Source of the DNA: Mucilaginibacter inviolabilis
Lineage (GTDB): Bacteria; Bacteroidota; Bacteroidia; Sphingobacteriales; Sphingobacteriaceae
NCBI RefSeq assembly: GCF_011089895.1
Contig: NZ_JAANAT010000003.1
Coordinates: 682,001-746,000 of the forward strand
Length of the DNA: 64,000 nt
Reading direction: 5' to 3'
The position numbers were made by a program, and so were the translations under genes. Positions within the stretch are counted from its first letter, which is position 1; every line of letters starts with the position of its first letter. The notes below the pieces were generated by a model. It was not told the DNA's origin. It saw only the letters and a list, made by a program, of their open reading frames with translations, and searched no databases. Shown piece after piece: positions 52,604-60,823 of the stretch.

Positions 52604-54312
52604 GTTTACCCGATTGGATAGTTTTAGGTCTTACACTGCTGGCCATAGTGGCTTACGGCGTATGGAAAAGCGGCAGTAATAAAAATATCGATCAGTTTTT
52701 AATGGGTAACCGCTCGTTGCCCTGGTATCATGTCGGGTTTTCGGTTATGGCCACCCAGGCCAGCGCTATCACCTTTCTTTCAGCACCCGGCCAGGCTTAT
52801 TCCGATGGGATGCGCTTTGTGCAATTCTATTTCGGTTTGCCATTGGCCATGATCGTACTCTGCGTAACTTTTGTGCCCATATTTCATCGTCTTAAGGTTT
52901 ATACGGCATATGAGTTCCTGGAACAACGCTTTGACTTGAAAACCCGTGCGCTCACTTCGTTCCTTTTTTTGGTGTTACGCAGCCTGTCAACCGGGGTAGC
53001 TATTTATGCACCGGCCATTATTTTATCAACCATACTTAATATTAATACGGTTTATACCACCCTGTTTATAGGTGGCCTGGTAATATTTTACACCGTTTAT
53101 GGCGGCAGCAAAGCGGTATCCTACACGCAGTTGCTGCAAATGAGCATCATATTTGCCGGTATGTTTCTGGCCGGTATATTGGTGGTTAACCTATTACCAT
53201 CGGGTGTAGGTTTTACGCATGCTTTGAAAATGGCTGGTAAACTGGGCCACATGAATGTGATAGACTGGAAGTTTGACTGGAGTAACCGGTACACTGTGTG
53301 GAGCGGTCTTATTGGCGGCTTCTTTTTGCAGTTATCCTATTTTGGTACAGATCAAAGCCAGGTTGGCCGGTATTTAACCGGCAGCTCCATTGGGCAAAGC
53401 AGGTTGGGTCTTATTATGAACGGGCTTATTAAAATCCCCATGCAGTTCCTCATCCTGCTGATCGGTATACTGGTTTTTAGCTTTTACCAGTTTAACAGGC
53501 CTCCTATGTTCTTTAATAATTACGAGGTGGCCCGGGTAAAACAAAGCGGCTATGCTTCGCAGTATAATTATCTCGATCAGCAATATACCCGGGCTTTTGA
53601 ACAGCGAAAAGCCAAAGCCAATGACCTGGTAAAAGCCATTGACAGCAAAAATGAAGATCAGATAGATCATGCAAAAAACGCTTTAAAGGTAGCCGATATG
53701 CAGTCACACATCATCAGGCAGGATGCTATCGCACTCATGAAAAAGAATAACGCAAGCGCCGATGATAACGATACCAATTACGTATTTCTGACCTTTGTTA
53801 AACAGTATTTACCCCGCGGATTGGTAGGGCTGTTGATAGCCATTATATTTTTGGCTTCGATGGGTTCAACAGCAAGCGCCCTTAACTCATTGGCTTCAAC
53901 CACGGTGATTGATATTTATAAACGCACCATTAATCAGGATGCTTCTGATAAAAATTACCTGCTGGTATCGCGTATGGCAACGGTATTTTGGGGTGTGGTA
54001 TGCGTAATTATGGCACTGTATGCCGGTAAGCTGGGCAATTTGCTGGAAGCCGTAAATCAGCTGGGTTCCTACATTTACGGAACCGTGTTGGGCGTATTTA
54101 TAGTAGCTTTTTATATGAAGCGGGTAAGCGGAACGCCGGTATTTATTGCTGCTATTATTAGCGAAGCAATCATATTATATTTAGGACTAAGTAAAACAGT
54201 TGCCTATTTGTGGCTTAACCCTATCGGGTGCTTTTTAGTGATGATAGTGGCTTATTTAATCAATAAACTGACGCCACAAAAAAGCCCGGATCAAGTTGAA
54301 CCGGGCCTGTAG
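52600..54312 (+). CDS. sodium:solute symporter (SSS family)
   Basis: This 570-residue transporter has about 13 helices and the family core GNRSLPWYHVGFSVMATQAS near residue 35, YTAYEFLEQRF near 105, and YGGSKAVSYTQLLQM near 165. A soluble insertion of about 80 residues at 310-390, rich in charged residues, is longer than in standard members and may be regulatory. Substrates of this subgroup include sugars, sialic acid and amino acids; none can be assigned. It is the last gene of a coupled operon. Confidence 0.9.
   Translation: MSLPDWIVLGLTLLAIVAYGVWKSGSNKNIDQFLMGNRSLPWYHVGFSVMATQASAITFLSAPGQAYSDGMRFVQFYFGLPLAMIVLCVTFVPIFHRLKVYTAYEFLEQRFDLKTRALTSFLFLVLRSLSTGVAIYAPAIILSTILNINTVYTTLFIGGLVIFYTVYGGSKAVSYTQLLQMSIIFAGMFLAGILVVNLLPSGVGFTHALKMAGKLGHMNVIDWKFDWSNRYTVWSGLIGGFFLQLSYFGTDQSQVGRYLTGSSIGQSRLGLIMNGLIKIPMQFLILLIGILVFSFYQFNRPPMFFNNYEVARVKQSGYASQYNYLDQQYTRAFEQRKAKANDLVKAIDSKNEDQIDHAKNALKVADMQSHIIRQDAIALMKKNNASADDNDTNYVFLTFVKQYLPRGLVGLLIAIIFLASMGSTASALNSLASTTVIDIYKRTINQDASDKNYLLVSRMATVFWGVVCVIMALYAGKLGNLLEAVNQLGSYIYGTVLGVFIVAFYMKRVSGTPVFIAAIISEAIILYLGLSKTVAYLWLNPIGCFLVMIVAYLINKLTPQKSPDQVEPGL
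54283..54306. terminator. terminator hairpin at the symporter 3' end
   Basis: GCCCGG and CCGGGC pair around 11 bases, within the last codons of the symporter gene, and are followed by an AT-rich stretch. It may also serve the convergent DUF2911 gene. Confidence 0.6.
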
Positions 54313-54330
54313 TATTTTATTATCTGATAT

Positions 54331-55182
54331 TTACTCTTTGGCCTGACTAAGCGCTTCCAAACCTAGCCTCAGGTATTCATCATCATTACTTTCTTTTGAA
54401 AGCGCAATACTAGCTTCAGCAGCAGCTATGGCACCCGGTTTATCGCCTTTTTTTAATAGCAGGTGCGACTCCCATAGTTTAAACCATGGCTTCTTAGGCT
54501 CTTCTTTCTCTGCTTCAGCTACCCAGCCTAAAGCTTTGTTAATATCTTTACCGTTTTCATAATACCATTGTATAGCGTTAAGATAGTAAGGCTTGCGATC
54601 GCCTTTCATCAGCTCATCAATATTGGCCATGATCTTGGCATCGTCAGTCGCTTCTATATGTGCCATAACTGCTGTATGGTCCCATACCAGGTACAGATCT
54701 GTCGACCGGGTTGTTGAGTTGGAAAAAGCTATAGTAAAAGTTTCCCGCTTTTCGGTCACCCTTTTAGGTTTAACCGTAAACCGTAAAAGGTCATCGGCTT
54801 GCTTATAGCTATAGGCTCCCCATTGTTTAACGGTTTTGTTGAGGATAATGATCCAGTCGGTTCTGTCAGGAATACTGAAAAGGGAATACGTACCCGCCGG
54901 TACAGGATTGCCTTCGATAATAACGTTTTCAGTAAAGGTAATAGTAGTGGCGGCATTTGCACCTGTTCTCCATACTTCACCATAAGGGTTTATGCCACCA
55001 AACATTCTGCGCCCTTTAACATTCGGTCTTGAATAAGTAATAGTGATTTTACCCAGGCCAAAATCCTGAATAATAGTTTGTGTTGTACTGTTTTCGGGAA
55101 TGCGGGGTATTCCTTGTGCATTGCTTTTATAGCAGAGGCATGCCAATAGCATGGTAGCTAAAAATAAGTAAGTCTTTCTCAT
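54331..55182 (-). CDS. DUF2911 secreted protein with TPR-like end
   Basis: A 22-residue signal peptide (FLATMLLACLCYKSNAQG) precedes a DUF2911 domain at about 30-175 (ITITYSRPNVKGRRMFGG, VWRTGANAATTITF). Residues 190-280 carry two or three tetratricopeptide-like helices (NIDELMKGDRKPYYLNAIQW). Members are common in Bacteroidota; no activity is established. It is convergent with the symporter gene and has its own transcription unit. Confidence 0.87.
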   Translation of the reverse strand: MRKTYLFLATMLLACLCYKSNAQGIPRIPENSTTQTIIQDFGLGKITITYSRPNVKGRRMFGGINPYGEVWRTGANAATTITFTENVIIEGNPVPAGTYSLFSIPDRTDWIIILNKTVKQWGAYSYKQADDLLRFTVKPKRVTEKRETFTIAFSNSTTRSTDLYLVWDHTAVMAHIEATDDAKIMANIDELMKGDRKPYYLNAIQWYYENGKDINKALGWVAEAEKEEPKKPWFKLWESHLLLKKGDKPGAIAAAEASIALSKESNDDEYLRLGLEALSQAKE

Positions 55183-55267
55183 GTTATGTTTTCGATACTA
55201 AGATACCAAATGTTTTTAATCGGTAAATATTGTATTGGAGTAATAAAATTTATGAAAGTTTAATTTG

Positions 55268-55400
55268 GGGAGTGAAGTAGTGAGTGGTGAATAGTGAGGC
55301 GTTAATAGAGAGTGAATGGTGAGTAGTCAGAAAGTACACTTATTGATAGGGTTCCCTAATATTATTCACCACTCCCCACTCACCATTCACTATCTCACCA
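55268..55400. repeat. ATAGTGA heptamer array with inverted arms, before rlmI
   Basis: The left arm (55268-55330) has words such as GTGAGTG and GTGAATA. The right arm (55363-55400) on the opposite strand has 7-mers ATAGTGA and ATGGTGA in tandem. The arms are imperfect complements. The array ends just before the -7 box of the RlmI-like gene. Confidence 0.8.
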
Positions 55401-55406
55401 TTTTAT

Positions 55407-55414
55407 TACCTTTG
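55407..55414 (+). promoter_or_regulatory. -7 box immediately before the rlmI-like start
   Basis: TACCTTTG matches the consensus and ends five bases before the ATG at 55420, so the mRNA may be leaderless. No TTG lies at the right distance; the heptamer array occupies that place. Confidence 0.5.
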
Positions 55415-55419
55415 CGGTT

Positions 55420-56607
55420 ATGATTGATGTGCTATTAAACAAAGGTAAAGAGAAAGCTGTTTTGCAAAAACATCCCTGGGTATTTTCAGGAGCTGTTGAA
55501 AAAGTAAAGGGTAAACCAGCCAATGGCGATGTGGTGCGACTGCTTAATGCAAAAGGCGATTTTATGGCCTATGGTTTTTATAACGATCAATCGCGGGTTG
55601 CCCTGCGCCTTTTAGAATGGGATGAAGCCGTTGAAATTAACGATGATTGGTTTCGCCGTAAACTGGCATCTGCTATTAAAAGCCGTGCCCATGTATTAAA
55701 TAATGAAACCAATACCTGTCGCCTGGTTTTTAGTGAGGCGGATTACTTGCCGGGTTTAATTGTTGATAAATATGCAGGTCACCTGGCTGTGCAGGTGCTT
55801 ACTTCTGGTATGGAACGGGTAATGCCGGTAATTATTGATGAACTGCAAAAGCTGCTGAACCCCGAAAGCATATCCGACAAAAGTGATAACTCATCCCGTG
55901 CTCACGAAGGCCTGGCCGAAGCTGAAAATAAAGTGCTTTTTGGTAACCCTCCACCAGAGATTGTTGAAGTACTCGAGAACAACATTGTTTACGGTATCAA
56001 TATTACCGAAGGCCAAAAATCAGGCTTTTATTGTGATCAGCGCGATAATCGCCATATAGTAGCCAACTATGCCGAAGGAAAAAAAGTGCTGGATTGTTTT
56101 TGCTATACCGGGGGCTTTACGCTCAATAGCCTAAAAAATGGTGCCTTATCAGTAACCAGTGTGGATAGTTCGGCATTGGCTATTGAAACTTTGAAAGAAA
56201 ACATCCTGTTGAACAAATTGGATGCAGATAAGCACTCGGCCATAAAATCTGATGTAAACGTGCAGCTGCGCAAATTCAGGGATGATGGCGAAAAGTTTGA
56301 TGTTATTGTGCTCGATCCGCCAAAGTACGCGCCGTCCCGCTCCGCGCTTACACGAGCATCCAGGGCATATAAAGACCTGAACCGTTTGGGCATGCTGCTA
56401 TTGAACGAAGGCGGTTTATTGGCTACCTATTCCTGCTCGGGCGCTATGGATATGGAAACTTTTAAGCAGGTAATTGCCTGGGCGGCGCTTGATGCCGGTA
56501 AGCAGGTACAATTCATTTACCAGTTCCACCAACCCGAAGATCACCCGGTAAGGGCCTCTTTCCCCGAAGGTGAGTATCTGAAGGGGTTGTTGTGCAGGGT
56601 GTTTTAA
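55420..56607 (+). CDS. class I rRNA methyltransferase, RlmI-like
   Basis: The 395-residue protein has an N-terminal PUA RNA-binding domain (about 1-80, KHPWVFSGAVEKVKG), a middle domain, and a Rossmann methyltransferase with VLDCFCYTGGFTLN (motif I) and VIVLDPPKYAPSR (motif IV, with the catalytic DPP). It should transfer methyl groups from S-adenosylmethionine to a 23S rRNA cytosine, as RlmI does. Exact target is inferred. Its upstream spacer is filled by a heptamer array. Confidence 0.9.
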   Translation: MIDVLLNKGKEKAVLQKHPWVFSGAVEKVKGKPANGDVVRLLNAKGDFMAYGFYNDQSRVALRLLEWDEAVEINDDWFRRKLASAIKSRAHVLNNETNTCRLVFSEADYLPGLIVDKYAGHLAVQVLTSGMERVMPVIIDELQKLLNPESISDKSDNSSRAHEGLAEAENKVLFGNPPPEIVEVLENNIVYGINITEGQKSGFYCDQRDNRHIVANYAEGKKVLDCFCYTGGFTLNSLKNGALSVTSVDSSALAIETLKENILLNKLDADKHSAIKSDVNVQLRKFRDDGEKFDVIVLDPPKYAPSRSALTRASRAYKDLNRLGMLLLNEGGLLATYSCSGAMDMETFKQVIAWAALDAGKQVQFIYQFHQPEDHPVRASFPEGEYLKGLLCRVF

Positions 56608-56634
56608 AGAAAGGGAAGTCTTGATTCCTGACTC

Positions 56635-57405
56635 TTATCTCTTGACTCTCTTCTTCCCCGCTTTTGCTTTCATTTTCAGATTCAGCATCTCTACCAGTAC
56701 CGAGAAGGCCATGGCAAAGTAAATATAACCTTTGGGGATATGCTGTTCAAATGCCTCAGCCAGGAGCGAAACACCTATCAATAGCAGGAACGACAGCGCC
56801 AGCATTTTTACCGTTGGGTGCTTGTTCACAAAGCCCGCTACCCCGTTTGATGCCCACATCATAATACCTACAGCTATAACAACCGCCAGAATCATGATCT
56901 CGACATGGCTGGCCATGCCTACCGCGGTGATCACAGAATCGAGCGAGAAAACGATATCCAGCAGCATGATCTGGATAATGGTTCCCCAGAAGCTGTGGCG
57001 CTTTACTTTATCCGTATTTTCTTCTTCGCCCTCAATCTTATGGTGTATCTCGGCGGTGCTTTTGTAAATCAGGAACAAACCGCCGATAATCAGGATCAAA
57101 TCGCGACCCGATATGGCCAGTTTTTCCACCCAATCAGCATCGGTAATGTTAAAAATGTGAGCCAGATTAAATAAAGGGGCGGTAAGTGTCATGACCCAGC
57201 TAATGGATAATAAAAGCAATACCCGGGTGATCATGGCCATGCCTAAACCAAGCCTGCGACCTTTAGCCTGCTGATTTGCCGGAAGCTTATCAGATAAAAT
57301 GGATATGAATATCACGTTGTCAATCCCCAGAACTATCTCCAGCAATGTAAGAGTGATGAGCGATATCCAGGATTCGGCATGAGCAAATATTTCCATAGCA
57401 GGCAA
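56635..57405 (-). CDS. TerC-family integral membrane protein
   Basis: This 256-residue protein has seven or so helices and the TerC hallmarks LEIVLGIDNVIFISIL near residue 20 and DIVFSLDSVITAVGMA near 150, whose Asp residues line a metal path. Members export manganese or act in tellurite resistance. ATG at 57405 fits the first helix (after MPAMEIFAHAES). It is convergent with the rlmI-like gene. The metal is not determined. Confidence 0.92.
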   Translation of the reverse strand: MPAMEIFAHAESWISLITLTLLEIVLGIDNVIFISILSDKLPANQQAKGRRLGLGMAMITRVLLLLSISWVMTLTAPLFNLAHIFNITDADWVEKLAISGRDLILIIGGLFLIYKSTAEIHHKIEGEEENTDKVKRHSFWGTIIQIMLLDIVFSLDSVITAVGMASHVEIMILAVVIAVGIMMWASNGVAGFVNKHPTVKMLALSFLLLIGVSLLAEAFEQHIPKGYIYFAMAFSVLVEMLNLKMKAKAGKKRVKR

Positions 57406-57424
57406 AATTGTTTGCCCCTAAAAT

Positions 57425-57460
57425 AACAAAACCCCTGCCGAAAGTGGCAGAGGTTTAAGA
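57425..57460 (-). terminator. terminator of the sigma/anti-sigma/adhesin operon
   Basis: On the minus strand, AACCTCTGCC and GGCAGGGGTT pair around six bases and are followed by TTTTGTTATTTT. Confidence 0.8.
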
Positions 57461-57481
57461 TCAATGTTAAAATATAAGGCG

Positions 57482-58858
57482 TTAATCAAAGCTTACACTG
57501 CCGTAGCTGGTGTTAATAGTTATGGTTTTATCGTTGGAGCCTTTACCTAAATGGCCCTTGTAATTTTTGGTGGGATTAAAGCCGCGGTCGTTATCTGCAG
57601 GGCTTTTGCTGGTGATATTAATGTCATGGCCACCATAGTTAAAGCTGCCATAACGTACGGTTACATCAAAATCGGCATTATGATCATTGCTGATACCCAG
57701 TTTTACGCTGGAATAGGAGGAGTTTACAGCTAAATTCTTTACGTTTCTATCTACCTCATTAATATTCAGGTTGCCGCTGAATTTTACGTTGATATTGCCC
57801 GAAGTTGTAAGTCTGCCAATTTTAGCCGAACTGTAGCTGATATCGGCATTAAGCTTATTGCACTCGTTAAGGTTAAGGCTGCCATAGGCTACATCCAGAT
57901 CGCTGCCGTTAAGGGAGCCAATGGTGGCGCTGCCATATTTTACAGAAATCTGATTGCCCGGGTTGCTTAATGCTTTAGCTACCAGGCTGCCGTAAGAGTT
58001 ATTGATATTTAATTTCCCATCCAGATCGGGCAGGATGGTGGCGCCATATTTATTGCTTATGTTCAATGGATTTCTGGATGGCATATATACGGTATAATTT
58101 ACCTCAATTTTACGTACGTTATTACGCCGGCCACCAAATAACGACCATGAGCTGCCATTATCATCACTGTTGATATTGGTTTTGAAATAAACACCCGAGC
58201 CATCTTTGCTATCCCTGATGGTTACATTGTCCAGTAATTTCTGAGCCAGCTCATCATCATTGGCGCCTACTTTTATTTGCACATCAACCTTCACCTCGCT
58301 TTTATTCCAGGTATTCACAGTTATTTTGCCGAAACGGTTGTCCAGGTTAATGACATCGTTGCCATCTATAGAATAGCTTTTGCTGTAATTTTTTACTTTT
58401 TCAACACCATCATCGTGCTGGGTATCCGCATCGGTGTTATAGCTAAAATTAGAATCGAAATCTTTAAACCCCAAAGCAATCTGCGGCGCTATATTATTAA
58501 GGTCGCAAGTAAGGTTTATGGCACTATCGTTCAGTTTGTAGTTAAAATTCTGATCGAGGTGTTTAAACTGCTTTTCAATGCCCTTCATTTTCAAGTTCAT
58601 TTGTTTAAGCTGTTGCAGTTTAATGTGGCTTATTTGCTTTTGCAGATCCTTCATTTTAATGTGCAGATCGTCTTCCTTAAACTGAAAGTCCTTGCTGTCG
58701 GGCGGTGTCATGTTGTTTAAAGGAGCAACCGGGGGCATGGGCGGCAGCACGGGAACCGGAACGGCTGGCGCAGGAGTTTGTTGTGCAAAACTGATCGTAT
58801 TAATGGCTAACAGGGCCATTAAAGCAAGCATCGATCGTTTAAATATTCTTGATTTCAT
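57482..58858 (-). CDS. secreted adhesin-like protein, DUF4097 type
   Basis: The 458-residue protein has a signal peptide, a Pro-rich tract (PAPAVPVPVLPPMPPVAP), a helical coiled-coil-like part at about 60-115 (MKDLQKQISHIKLQQLKQMN), and a beta-solenoid-like C-terminal half with repeated SYGSL and SYSSAK units. It is the third gene of the ECF operon; it overlaps the anti-sigma gene by 20 bases. It is probably an envelope-stress target in the periplasm or on the surface. The function is inferred. Confidence 0.82.
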   Translation of the reverse strand: MKSRIFKRSMLALMALLAINTISFAQQTPAPAVPVPVLPPMPPVAPLNNMTPPDSKDFQFKEDDLHIKMKDLQKQISHIKLQQLKQMNLKMKGIEKQFKHLDQNFNYKLNDSAINLTCDLNNIAPQIALGFKDFDSNFSYNTDADTQHDDGVEKVKNYSKSYSIDGNDVINLDNRFGKITVNTWNKSEVKVDVQIKVGANDDELAQKLLDNVTIRDSKDGSGVYFKTNINSDDNGSSWSLFGGRRNNVRKIEVNYTVYMPSRNPLNISNKYGATILPDLDGKLNINNSYGSLVAKALSNPGNQISVKYGSATIGSLNGSDLDVAYGSLNLNECNKLNADISYSSAKIGRLTTSGNINVKFSGNLNINEVDRNVKNLAVNSSYSSVKLGISNDHNADFDVTVRYGSFNYGGHDINITSKSPADNDRGFNPTKNYKGHLGKGSNDKTITINTSYGSVSFD

Positions 58859-59405
58859 CTTTTTGCTCTTTTTTCATTTGATTGAACTGCTCTATTACGC
58901 TCAATTGCTGATTAAGCACCTCTGTTTGTACCTGCAAGTTCCGGATCATCGCACGTAAAACACGCTCCTGGTTGGGGCTGGTGGCTAAATCGGCATTAAG
59001 CCTTTTATAGGTAGAATCCATTTTGGCTATTTCGGCGCTAAATTCCTTGTACAGCTGCGGGTCGGCTTTAGAAACCGATTTCAGCTCGGTTAATTTAGTT
59101 TCAACAAGCGATGCATAGTGCATTTGTTGTTTGGCATACTCAGGGTTTATGGCGGCCAGGTCCACGGTTTTTGCGCCTTTTTGGCTTTGCAGGTATATTC
59201 CGAAACCGATGCCCATGACAACAATGACCGAGGCGGCGACGCGAAGCACGAAAGCAAGCGAAAAAGTTTTTGTTTCCGGCTTTTTTGGCAACTCCTCCGG
59301 CATGTTGAGGCTTTGTTCAATTTTGCTCCACAGATCTGCCGATGGCTCAATCTCGTCAAACTCTTCGCGGTTGTTTTTAATGAAATCTTCAAATCGCTTG
59401 CTCAT
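58839..59405 (-). CDS. anti-sigma factor-like membrane protein
   Basis: The 188-residue protein has a cytoplasmic N-terminus, one transmembrane helix (FVLRVAASVIVVMGIGFGIYL near residues 50-70) and a periplasmic coiled-coil tail (ELKSVSKADPQLYKEFSAE). Its start overlaps the end of the sigma gene by four bases, which is the usual arrangement of ECF sigma and anti-sigma. Binding the sigma factor and release by an envelope signal is the expected role. No zinc motif is seen. Confidence 0.8.
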   Translation of the reverse strand: MSKRFEDFIKNNREEFDEIEPSADLWSKIEQSLNMPEELPKKPETKTFSLAFVLRVAASVIVVMGIGFGIYLQSQKGAKTVDLAAINPEYAKQQMHYASLVETKLTELKSVSKADPQLYKEFSAEIAKMDSTYKRLNADLATSPNQERVLRAMIRNLQVQTEVLNQQLSVIEQFNQMKKEQKDEIKNI

Positions 59406-59962
59406 GATTCTGTTCCTTTCCTTTTTAAAATTTCCATTAATTTTCTTTTAGCTCTCAAAAACTGAGTTCTTGAAGTGTTTTCTGATATATTTAATATTTG
59501 TCCTATTTCTTCATGATCATAACCTTCCAGCAGGTAAAGGGATAGTACCACACGGTACCCATCGGGCAGTTGTTTCATGCCTTCTTTTACCAAAGTCACC
59601 TGGTATTGAACATCTTCGTCACTTTCAGGCTCTTCGTCGGGTATGTTTTCCAGATGGTCGCCCTCCAGTTCAATCAATTCCAGTTTGCGCTTGCGCAACA
59701 GGTTTATAGAACGGTTTACCACTATTTGTTTTAACCATAAACCAAAAGTGGTATCCTGTCTAAAATCCTTCAGCTTGTTAAAAGCATCCAGAAAAGCCTC
59801 TTGCAAAACATCTTCAGCTTCGGCAATATTGCCCACGATCCTAAAGGCGACGTTCAACATCGCTTTAGAATACAACCGGTACAACTCGTAACTGGCCTTT
59901 TTGCTTCCCTGTTTGCATTCAACCACCAGGTTATAATGCTTATCTACATATATGGCTTCCAA
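59402..59962 (-). CDS. ECF-type RNA polymerase sigma factor
   Basis: This 186-residue sigma-70 family protein has region 2 (NVAFRIVGNIAEAEDVLQEA, about 33-60) and region 4 (PDGYRVVLSLYLLEGYDHEE, about 125-165, with SENTSRTQFLRAKRKL). The reading frame begins with TTG at 59962 (TTG GAA GCC ATA), an unusual start; no in-frame ATG lies in the first part. It is followed by an overlapping anti-sigma gene. Targets are unknown, but the operon's own adhesin-like gene is likely one. Confidence 0.88.
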   Translation of the reverse strand: MEAIYVDKHYNLVVECKQGSKKASYELYRLYSKAMLNVAFRIVGNIAEAEDVLQEAFLDAFNKLKDFRQDTTFGLWLKQIVVNRSINLLRKRKLELIELEGDHLENIPDEEPESDEDVQYQVTLVKEGMKQLPDGYRVVLSLYLLEGYDHEEIGQILNISENTSRTQFLRAKRKLMEILKRKGTES

Positions 59963-60070
59963 ATTTCTGATCAGGTTTCAGATTAAATGACGCATCATTT
60001 TTAGCAACGTTGCATCATCATGAAAAATAATTTCATGAAATAATAATTTTTTTTTCAAATAGGCGTTTCA

Positions 60071-60218
60071 GACCGTTGATTTTTTCTGATGACGTTGATT
60101 TCGTTGATGCCTGAAAGCTGATAGATATTAAAAAAACAGGTGGAAATGGATTATATACACTCCTGAAATAAGATCAAAAAATCAGCGCAATCAATGAAAT
60201 CATTTTAAATCAGCGGTC
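60071..60218. repeat. CGTTGATTT nonamer array with inverted arms
   Basis: The left arm (60071-60109) has CGTTGATTT-like words. The right arm (60172-60218) on the other strand has CGCTGATTT and CATTGATTG words. Both arms open with GACCG. The right arm covers the last codons and stop of the NadR-like gene (60200-60218). It lies between that gene and the sigma promoter. Confidence 0.72.
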
Positions 60219-60733
60219 AAGAAAGCATCAACAGCCTTTACCGCGTTTTCGTAACGCTCATTTCCCATGCCGGATATCACTACATAGTTCGCCTGCAGCG
60301 CGCTAAGTTCTTTATGCCATACGGTCATAAAATGTTCGCGTAATTCTGGGAAATTGCGCAGGGGGTCGTCCTGCCAGGGCAGGTCGATATCTAATAATAA
60401 ATAAAAGTCGTAAGGATGTTTGGGCAATTCATCCAGCACTTCCTGTGGCGCCTTGCCAAACATATGCTCGCTCCATATTTTTACGGTTAAAAAAGTGGTG
60501 TCGCATATCAGGATTTGGTTGGCTTTGGGTAATAAAGAAGCCTCAAGCGCCAATTGCCCTTGAAACATATTGATCTCATCCTGCCAGGTACAAGGGGCGG
60601 TAAGCGCCGCGCAATACTCCCTGGAAAATTCGGGTACGGCTATGGTTTGGTAATGGGCAGCCAGATAGTCAGACATAGTTGATTTCCCCGTTGATTCGGG
60701 CCCGACTACCGCTATTTTGGGAATGTGTTTCAT
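60200..60733 (-). CDS. NadR-like P-loop kinase
   Basis: The 177-residue product has a Walker A motif VVGPESTGKSTMSDYL near residue 10, PEFSREYC near 35, ICDTTFLTVKIW near 78 (Walker B-like Asp), and a LID segment LPWQDDPLRNFPE. It resembles the nicotinamide riboside kinase domain of NadR without the adenylyltransferase domain, so it would phosphorylate nicotinamide riboside or a related nucleoside. The last residues ADLK come from nonamer array sequence. It is a single minus-strand gene. Confidence 0.85.
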   Translation of the reverse strand: MKHIPKIAVVGPESTGKSTMSDYLAAHYQTIAVPEFSREYCAALTAPCTWQDEINMFQGQLALEASLLPKANQILICDTTFLTVKIWSEHMFGKAPQEVLDELPKHPYDFYLLLDIDLPWQDDPLRNFPELREHFMTVWHKELSALQANYVVISGMGNERYENAVKAVDAFLTADLK

Positions 60734-60749
60734 GGGATATTAAATGAAA

Positions 60750-60814
60750 ATAGAGACGCATGTAATGCGTCTCTACAATGATCAAAACGCAGAGACTCAT
60801 TACATGCGTCTCCT
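60750..60814. repeat. two GAGACGCAT hairpin repeats
   Basis: Copies at 60753-60773 and 60792-60812 (the second with a changed left arm, GAGACTCAT) lie between the NadR-like gene and the M28 peptidase. They are relatives of 20-40 and 34793-34813. Confidence 0.8.
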
Positions 60815-60823
60815 GCTGTCCTA

